This document shows, one piece after another, positions 5,888 to 10,471 of a stretch of 10,471 nt of DNA (within the stretch, counting starts at the first letter, position 1; every line of letters begins with the position of its first letter). The DNA comes from Clostridia bacterium (GTDB lineage: Bacteria > Bacillota > Clostridia > Oscillospirales > SIG627). A model generated the notes under the pieces. It was not told the origin of the DNA and did not search any database. It worked only from the letters and a program-made list of their open reading frames with translations. The position numbers were made by a program, and so were the translations under genes. The DNA is taken from contig JAFTEP010000316.1 in assembly GCA_017453605.1 (NCBI GenBank), positions 1 to 10,471 on the forward strand, in the 5' to 3' direction.

Positions 5888-6208
5888 ATGAGATTATTCC
5901 TTGAAACGACCGGCGCCGATATGGGAAGCCTGCTCGGGATGCTGATCCCCATTCTCATTCTGGTCGCGGTGTTTTATTTTCTGATGTACAGACCTCAGAA
6001 GAAGCAGGAAAAAGAGACCGCCGCCATGAGAGACTCTCTGAAGATCGGCGACGAAGTCTGCACGAGCGGAGGCATGCTCGGCAGGATAGTGAAGATAAAG
6101 GACGAGATCGTCACTCTCGAGACCGGCTCCGACAAGACCAGGATCAAGTTCTACAAATGGGCGATCCGCTCGGTCGAGATCAGCGCGGACGAAGTAGAAA
6201 AGCAGTGA
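5888..6208 (+). CDS. yajC: YajC, accessory subunit of the Sec protein translocase
   Basis: YajC is a small single-pass inner-membrane protein that associates with SecDF and YidC around the SecYEG channel. The 106-residue product has a short N-terminus, one membrane helix at about 14-33 (LLGMLIPILILVAVFYFLMY), then the family signature YRPQKKQEKE (33-42) and the cytoplasmic SLKIGDEVCTSGGMLGRIV core. The start at 5888 has GGAGG nine bases upstream (5874-5878). Starts further upstream would lie before the promoter and were not used. It is alone on its transcript, between a promoter and a strong terminator; in many bacteria it adjoins tgt or secDF, and neither is here. Confidence 0.96.
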   Translation: MRLFLETTGADMGSLLGMLIPILILVAVFYFLMYRPQKKQEKETAAMRDSLKIGDEVCTSGGMLGRIVKIKDEIVTLETGSDKTRIKFYKWAIRSVEISADEVEKQ

Positions 6209-6227
6209 ACGAAATAAGTTGATAAAC

Positions 6228-6268
6228 GTATCTCCCGCGGCAAGTGCCGCGGGAGATACCGCTTTTTT
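6228..6268 (+). terminator. Strong intrinsic terminator after yajC
   Basis: A perfect 15-bp inverted repeat (6228-6242 with 6245-6259) is followed by CGC and a T6 run (6263-6268). In practice the loop will open to about six bases. It lies 20 bp after the yajC stop and 4 bp from the end of the convergent SGNH hydrolase gene. In the other direction the hairpin is followed by GTTTATC, a poor T tract, so it may stop the minus-strand operon less well. Confidence 0.92.
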
Positions 6269-6271
6269 GAT

Positions 6272-6958
6272 TCAGATTATCTTATAAAACTCTTTGAGCC
6301 AGAGATCGGCGAGGACCTTGTGCATCGGTTCGGTCGGGTGGACGCCGTCCCAGAGCCAGTAGGCATACGGATCGGTCGGGCAGCCGTTTGCGGCAAGTAT
6401 AGGAGCGGTCTTTTCCACGAGGCGTTCGAGCTTATTCTGCACCGGCACGAACGCGGCGCCGAAATCTTCGGCGATTTTTTTCACCGCCGCCTGCATACGG
6501 GAGAAGACCGCGTAAAACTCGGCGTAGGTCGGCTTCATTTCTCCGACGGGGAGACTGAAGGGCTCGATGAGGATGAGTTTAAGATCGGGATTCGCTTTTC
6601 TCGCAGAACTCAGAAGCGCTCTGTAGCCCTCGTCGAAGACCCTGACGTGTTCGTCCTCGCCGAGAGGGAAAACGCCGTTTCGTTTGCCGTTGCCGTTGAT
6701 GCCGAGAAGGACGCTGAGGATATCCGGCTTCTCGTCGATGGTCTCCGCCTGCCAGCGCGGGGCGATAGTCGAAACGGAGTCGCCCGAAACGCCGCGGTTG
6801 ATGAAACAGAACTTTCCGGGGTATTTCGTTCCGAGCTCGCCGACGATATCGAAAACGTAGGAGTGTCCGATCTGGTGGTTGAGATCCCAGCGCTTTCTTT
6901 CTTCCTTATAGCGGTTGCCGTCGGTAATTGAATCTCCCTGAAACAGAAGTCTGAGCAT
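6272..6958 (-). CDS. SGNH/GDSL-family hydrolase (esterase or deacetylase type)
   Basis: A 228-residue cytoplasmic protein with no signal peptide. SGNH hydrolases cleave esters or acetyl groups on sugars and other small molecules. All four blocks are present. Block I is FQGDSITDG (6-14) with nucleophile Ser10. Block II is NRGVSGDS (54-61) with Gly59. Block III is LGINGNG (85-91) with oxyanion Asn88, though the usual following Asp is Gly. Block V is DGVHPTE (204-210) with Asp204 and His207. The open frame runs back to 7402, but ATG 6958 has AGGAGG upstream and begins directly with the block I strand. It follows the acyltransferase gene by 32 bp and is the last gene of the operon. Catalytic competence looks likely; the substrate is unknown. 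Confidence 0.9.
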   Translation of the reverse strand: MLRLLFQGDSITDGNRYKEERKRWDLNHQIGHSYVFDIVGELGTKYPGKFCFINRGVSGDSVSTIAPRWQAETIDEKPDILSVLLGINGNGKRNGVFPLGEDEHVRVFDEGYRALLSSARKANPDLKLILIEPFSLPVGEMKPTYAEFYAVFSRMQAAVKKIAEDFGAAFVPVQNKLERLVEKTAPILAANGCPTDPYAYWLWDGVHPTEPMHKVLADLWLKEFYKII

Positions 6959-6990
6959 TGTGATCCTCCTTGAGAAAAAGTCTTTTAAAC

Positions 6991-8199
6991 TTACACAAAC
7001 CAACCCTTTAGCTCTTTCACGCAGCCGCCGGAAAGATAGAGCTCCTTTACGCGGCGCTTGAGAGTGGTGGAGTCGTCGAGAGACGTGTAGTCGATCTCTT
7101 TGGCGTTTCCGAGAAGAAAAACGAAATGAAAGATATCTCTGCCGGAATACTTGCAGGTCATCTTTTTGAAGCGGCGGTTGAACGAGGAGATGTTGGCGTT
7201 CTCGCCGAGGAGTTCGCACAAAACCGGATCCATCATCCAGCTCTGGCAGACAAAGCATTTGCAGGGTTTGTCCGGGAAATATCTCGAAAAGAAATCTCTC
7301 GCCCTCCCGATCGCCTCCCCTGCCTTCTCGGGCGTGAGCCCTCCTCCGGGCGGGATGTGCACGTTGATCGCGGGGGTCTCGCCGGTGAGGAAGACTCTCC
7401 ACTTTGTTTTTTCAAGGCGCACCTTATCGCGGGAGACTCTGCCGTCTTCAAGGAAAGGATGTCCCTCCCAGGCGGAGTCCGTCTCTGAGATCTCGGCGAC
7501 AAAACCGCCCTCCGGGTCAAGGTTTCCCGCCGAGCCGAGCGCGTGACCGCTTCTGTGAACGGCAAGATCGGAGGCAAGGTTTACATAATTTCCGTTCCCG
7601 TCCGTGAAGACGGCGGCGTTTCTGTTGAAGTGATACAGCTCGAATTCGAGTCTGCCGAGCGGGAAGAGTTTGCCGTCGACGCTGAGCTGGAACCAGCCGA
7701 GAAGATCGAAGCCGTTCCGGCCTCCATGGCGCTCTCTGTAGACCCTGAGACCGCCGACGGGGAGCGCGATCGCGCGTCTGACGTCGGCCTCGGGGATGCC
7801 GCGCTTTTTCAGAAGCCTGTAGGTCCGGTCCGTCAGCGAAAGGCAGGTCAGCGCCTGGAAGCTGTCGCGGGCAGGATCGGGCTCGCGCTCTTCGAGCTTG
7901 AAAAGAGCGAGTTCGCCCGGGAAAGCGTTCCTGTCGCGCATCGCGCAGACCTGGAGCATCAGAAGCCCAAGAAGAGCCTCGTTATCTCTGACGGCGGCGG
8001 CGAGCTTTTTGTATTCTCCGAGGCGCTCGCCCATCATCCCGTAGCGGTTTTCGAGATAGTCGTAATACCCCGGATCAGCGGCGCGGCAGCCGGAGCTTTC
8101 AAGCTCGGCGGCGGCTTCCGGGAACAGCGCCTCCCACCGTTCCGGGAGAGCAGCGACGCCTATGCGCTCTTTGATTAAAGCAAGATCGGTTATTGCCAT
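6991..8199 (-). CDS. GNAT-like acyltransferase domain protein
   Basis: A 402-residue protein that I recognise as the acyltransferase-domain family with an N-terminal NAT_N-type helical region and a GNAT-like C-terminal domain. Members are widespread in gut Clostridia and have no established substrate. The N-terminal part (about 1-140) is helical. The C-terminal domain carries LGRLEFELYHF (181-191), VHIPPGGGLTPE (280-291), and FVCQSWMMDP (316-325). Three cysteines cluster at 313, 315 and 318; the last is in the family motif and the other two may be lineage-specific. No signal peptide or membrane helix is present. Its ATG overlaps the end of the preceding creatininase-family gene by ten bases, with AAAGGAG nine bases upstream, so the genes are co-transcribed. 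The family call is from memory of motifs; the acyl donor and acceptor are unknown. Confidence 0.75.
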   Translation of the reverse strand: MAITDLALIKERIGVAALPERWEALFPEAAAELESSGCRAADPGYYDYLENRYGMMGERLGEYKKLAAAVRDNEALLGLLMLQVCAMRDRNAFPGELALFKLEEREPDPARDSFQALTCLSLTDRTYRLLKKRGIPEADVRRAIALPVGGLRVYRERHGGRNGFDLLGWFQLSVDGKLFPLGRLEFELYHFNRNAAVFTDGNGNYVNLASDLAVHRSGHALGSAGNLDPEGGFVAEISETDSAWEGHPFLEDGRVSRDKVRLEKTKWRVFLTGETPAINVHIPPGGGLTPEKAGEAIGRARDFFSRYFPDKPCKCFVCQSWMMDPVLCELLGENANISSFNRRFKKMTCKYSGRDIFHFVFLLGNAKEIDYTSLDDSTTLKRRVKELYLSGGCVKELKGWFV

Positions 8200-9065
8200 C
8201 CGGCGTTTCTCCTTTCGTTTTCAGCGAGAAGAAAGTCGTCGTCTTTCAGGACCTTCACCGCGGCGGCGAACCTTTCCGCCTGGAAGCGCAGTGCCGCCCT
8301 GCCGATGGACACGGTGCAGCCGGGGTGATCGTCGGCGCAGTAGAAATTGGGATAGTCGAGTTCCCAGCCGCCGTCCATGGTTTTAATGCCCGCCTTGTTG
8401 AGGTGATCCGCAGCGTGCGTGGAGTGACCGTCCTCGATCCCGAAGCGCTCGAAGTGAACGTCTTCGGGGAAAAGGGCGAGCATCGGCGCGCTCTCTCCCA
8501 TGCAGGCGTGACCGACGAGCATCTTTTTTTCGTGACATTCAAGAAGATATTTTTCGTCTTCGGGAGTGAGTTCGGGAATCGAGCCGGGACCGTTTTCCAA
8601 AAGGTACTTCGCCAGCTCGTGCGGCGCGCACTCCCAGGTGAAATAAGTCGCGGCGACGTAATCGCGCTTACGGTTGCCGAGGCGTCTGAGAAAGGTCGCC
8701 AGCCACGGGCCGTTGCCGCCGTGTCCGTTGAAAATGAGGATCTTTTTGAAACCGTTTTTGGAGATCTGTTCGCAGAGCTCTTCGAGCAGGCGCATCTCCA
8801 GTTCGACCGAAAGAGTGACCGTGCCGTCCGGCATCGACGGAAATTTGCCGTACATATCCCCGAAAACAAAGGTCGGGAACACGCAGAACTCTTCGAGCTT
8901 CGAAGCCTCGTAAACGACCCCCTCGGAAATAAGGGCGTCGGTGCCGAGCGGCAGATGGAGTCCGTGCTTTTCGACGGCGCCCACCGGGATGACGCAGACG
9001 CCGCGCGAAGCCTCTCTCAGAGAGGCGAAATTCTCGCTCGTGACGTGGAGCCAGCGGGTCTCCAT
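8190..9065 (-). CDS. Creatininase-family amidohydrolase, copy 1 (downstream paralog)
   Basis: A 291-residue cytoplasmic protein of the creatininase superfamily: metal-dependent amidohydrolases that include creatinine amidohydrolase, FAPy deformylase ArfB and the mycofactocin protease MftE. Metal ligands typical of the family are visible in VEKHGLHLPLGTD (31-43: Glu32, His34, Asp43), NGHGGN (113-118: His115) and GHACMGES (185-192: His186, Glu191). ATG 9065 is preferred over GTG 9071. It has GGAG nine bases upstream (9075-9078), gives METRWLH as in the neighbouring paralog, and makes both proteins exactly 291 residues. It starts two bases after the stop of the upstream paralog, to which it is about 60% identical by eye. 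The family is well supported. Creatinine itself is not implied; the substrate is unknown. Confidence 0.88.
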   Translation of the reverse strand: METRWLHVTSENFASLREASRGVCVIPVGAVEKHGLHLPLGTDALISEGVVYEASKLEEFCVFPTFVFGDMYGKFPSMPDGTVTLSVELEMRLLEELCEQISKNGFKKILIFNGHGGNGPWLATFLRRLGNRKRDYVAATYFTWECAPHELAKYLLENGPGSIPELTPEDEKYLLECHEKKMLVGHACMGESAPMLALFPEDVHFERFGIEDGHSTHAADHLNKAGIKTMDGGWELDYPNFYCADDHPGCTVSIGRAALRFQAERFAAAVKVLKDDDFLLAENERRNAGWQ

Positions 9066-9067
9066 TT

Positions 9068-9943
9068 TCACCAGCTCCAGTTTTTGTTGCGCTTCTCGTT
9101 GTCCTCGAGAAGAAGAGTGTCTTCCTTATATACTTTCACCGCTCTCGCAAAACGCTCCGCTTCAATTCTGAGCTGAGCCTTGCCGATTGTCTCGGTGCAG
9201 CCCACGGGATCGTCGCCGGTGTAGGCGTTCGGATAGTTGAAATCCCATCCGGCGGGGACGGAGATCCCGACTTCGGTGAACTTGTCGGCGACGTGGGTGT
9301 TCTCGCCGCTCTCGATGCCGAGACGCTCAAGATGCACGTCTTCGGGGTAGAGAGCCATAATGTAGGCGGTCTCTCCGAGGCAGGCGTGACCGCCCCTCAT
9401 CTTGTTCACGGTGCAGCCTATCAGATACTTCTCGTCCTCCGGGGTGAGCTCGGGGATGGAGCCGGGGCCGTTGTCCATAAGAAACTGACCCATCTTTTTC
9501 AGAGCGGGAAGTTCGAGCATGAAGGTGGAGACGACGTAATCTCTCTTCCTGTTGCCGAGGCGTCTGAGGAAGGTGGAAAGCCACGGGTTGTTCCCGCCGT
9601 GACCGTTCATAATGAGGATCTTCTTGAAGCCGTTTTTGGAGATCTGCTCGCAGAGCTCCTCGAGGAGCAGCATCTCGGTCTCCACCGTCAGAGTAAGGAT
9701 GCCGTCGTTTCTGGTAGGGGCGTTGGTGCCGACGTCGCCGAATGTGAAATCGGGAAAGACGCAGAAAGGCTCGATCTGGCTCGCCGCGTAAGCGACTCCG
9801 CTCGCCTCCAGGATGTCGGTGCCGAGCGGCAGATGCAGACCGTGCTTTTCGATGCAGCCCATCGGGATGACGCAGACGCCCTCCGACGCCTCTCTGATCT
9901 TATGAAAATTCTCGCTCGTGATGTGAAGCCAACGTGTTTCCAT
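9068..9943 (-). CDS. Creatininase-family amidohydrolase, copy 2 (first gene of the operon)
   Basis: A 291-residue paralog of the next gene. All predicted metal ligands are kept at the same numbers: Glu32, His34 and Asp43 in IEKHGLHLPLGTD, His115 in NGHGGN, and His186 and Glu191 in GHACLGET. Long blocks are identical in both, including LLEELCEQISKNGFKKIL and GPGSIPELTPEDEKYL. The sequences part at 71-80, at 141-155 and around 221-235, which are natural candidates for specificity or contact loops. GGAGG lies nine bases before the ATG (9953-9957), and a TTGACA/TATAAA promoter lies just upstream. A tandem duplication is the simplest origin. The two could form separate enzymes with different substrates, or a mixed oligomer, since family members are typically hexamers. 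Confidence 0.9.
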   Translation of the reverse strand: METRWLHITSENFHKIREASEGVCVIPMGCIEKHGLHLPLGTDILEASGVAYAASQIEPFCVFPDFTFGDVGTNAPTRNDGILTLTVETEMLLLEELCEQISKNGFKKILIMNGHGGNNPWLSTFLRRLGNRKRDYVVSTFMLELPALKKMGQFLMDNGPGSIPELTPEDEKYLIGCTVNKMRGGHACLGETAYIMALYPEDVHLERLGIESGENTHVADKFTEVGISVPAGWDFNYPNAYTGDDPVGCTETIGKAQLRIEAERFARAVKVYKEDTLLLEDNEKRNKNWSW

Positions 9944-9983
9944 GGTTATGATCCTCCGTTTTTTCGGTTTAGTTCCCGTTCAC

Positions 9984-10012
9984 TTTATAGCATAAAAAAA
10001 GCGCTTTGTCAA
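9984..10012 (-). promoter_or_regulatory. Promoter of the creatininase / acyltransferase / SGNH operon
   Basis: Minus strand: a perfect -35 TTGACA (10007-10012), a 17-bp spacer and TATAAA (9984-9989). Transcription would start near 9977, giving a leader of about 34 bases. The promoter overlaps the terminator of the upstream mtaB gene. It is flanked by two AAGCGCTT palindromes with a central CG. Confidence 0.85.
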
Positions 10013-10028
10013 GGGTGAAAAAGCGCTT
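9994..10028 (-). terminator. Intrinsic terminator of mtaB, overlapping the next promoter
   Basis: Read on the minus strand, AAGCGCTTT (10020-10028) pairs with AAAGCGCTT (9999-10007) as a 9-bp stem with a 12-base loop (10008-10019), followed by five more T residues (9994-9998). It begins 26 bases after the mtaB stop codon. The loop and adjacent arm contain the -35 box of the creatininase operon. The two arms are also self-palindromic and their centres lie 22 bp apart, so an operator role is an alternative or additional reading. Confidence 0.7.
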
Positions 10029-10054
10029 GAAAGTATAATATCCTTTTATTTTTC

Positions 10055-10471
10055 TCATTTTTCTTTCGCCTCGGCGTAAGCGCATACCGTTCCCGAAAAA
10101 ACGGCGCTTTTGCCGTCAAGCTTTACCTTCAATAGATCGCCCGGCTTCGCTCCGGGAAAGGACGGGATACGCACGGTGATGAAATTTTCCGTGTGCCCGG
10201 AGATATACTTCGAGCCGCACTTTTCTGCGAGAACAGTCATTTCTTTTGCGGCGTGAGCGGCAATGAACGCGGCGGCGACAGAGTCCGCGCGTTCCGTAAG
10301 CCGCGCGGCGCGTTCGCGCCTTACGGACGGAGCGACGCTTGAAGGCATAGTCGCCGCGAGAGTGCCCGGACGCTCGGAATAGGGAAAAACGTGGAGCTGT
10401 GTAATGTCGAGAGCGTGCAGGAAATCGTAGCACGCCTCAAAAAACTCGGGGGTTTCGCCGCGCGTGCCCAC
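10055..10471 (-). CDS. mtaB: MtaB-type tRNA methylthiotransferase, C-terminal part (runs off the right edge)
   Basis: MtaB (YqeV) is a radical SAM enzyme that converts t6A to ms2t6A at position 37 of tRNAs. The 138 codons in the window cover the end of the radical SAM domain and the C-terminal TRAM RNA-binding domain. The radical SAM end shows the ITQLHVFPYSERPGT motif (residues 23-37 of the visible part), which fits MtaB better than MiaB. The TRAM domain (about 74-130) contains SGHTENFITVRIP and ends PGDLLKVKLDG. The Fe-S cysteines and the N-terminal methylthiotransferase domain lie outside the window. The motif usually written VGFPGET reads VGTRGET here. A GTG falls at the edge but is internal to the gene, not a start. 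Family certain; the MtaB subtype is very likely. Confidence 0.92.
   Translation of the reverse strand: MGTRGETPEFFEACYDFLHALDITQLHVFPYSERPGTLAATMPSSVAPSVRRERAARLTERADSVAAAFIAAHAAKEMTVLAEKCGSKYISGHTENFITVRIPSFPGAKPGDLLKVKLDGKSAVFSGTVCAYAEAKEK

Noticed and set aside
6959..7402. N-terminal extension of the SGNH hydrolase frame
   Set aside because: It overlaps the acyltransferase gene, reads as Arg-rich noise, and the internal ATG at 6958 has a strong ribosome site directly before the catalytic motif.
7543..9176. Plus-strand open frames of 211 and 327 codons
   Set aside because: These are reverse-strand shadows of the acyltransferase and creatininase-family genes.
10006..10039. Plus-strand promoter TTGTCA ... 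TATAAT
   Set aside because: The spacer would be 22 bp and it would only fire antisense into mtaB.

Overview
This window looks like chromosomal DNA of an anaerobic, endospore-forming Firmicute, most likely a fairly GC-rich member of the Clostridia. The evidence is a complete spoIIA sporulation operon, spoIVA, a pyruvate:ferredoxin oxidoreductase (an anaerobe's enzyme), strong AGGAGG-type ribosome sites, and TTGACA/TATAAT promoters with 17-bp spacers. I cannot name the genus from sequence alone.

Layout. (1) Positions 1-281, minus: the N-terminus of pyruvate:ferredoxin oxidoreductase, with its promoter in a 269-bp divergent gap. (2) Positions 551-3634, plus: spoIIAA-spoIIAB-sigF, with overlapping stops and starts, then spoIVA 77 bp downstream, closed by a strong hairpin. 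(3) Positions 3689-5747, minus: an operon of an ACT-domain protein (UPF0237), a UPF0210/DUF711 protein and the RuvX/YqgF nuclease. (4) Positions 5888-6208, plus: yajC alone, fired from a promoter back-to-back with that of the ACT operon and closed by a textbook terminator. (5) Positions 6272-9943, minus: a four-gene operon of two tandem creatininase-family amidohydrolases, a GNAT-like acyltransferase and an SGNH/GDSL hydrolase, behind a TTGACA-17-TATAAA promoter. (6) Positions 10055-10471, minus: the C-terminus of the tRNA methylthiotransferase MtaB, whose terminator hairpin carries the next operon's -35 box in its loop.

How the genes work together. SpoIIAA, SpoIIAB and SigF form the partner-switching module that activates the first forespore sigma factor. 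SpoIVA is the ATPase that polymerises to form the basement layer of the spore coat from the mother-cell side. Having forespore control and coat assembly side by side differs from the Bacillus subtilis layout. The UPF0237/UPF0210 pair is a known but functionally unassigned association. The creatininase x2 / acyltransferase / SGNH operon is the part with no described function that I know of, and is the best candidate for something new. It looks like a small pathway of amide hydrolysis plus acyl transfer and ester hydrolysis. That reading rests on family membership and operon structure only.

All intergenic stretches were inspected. No tRNA, rRNA, CRISPR array, insertion sequence or phage gene was seen.
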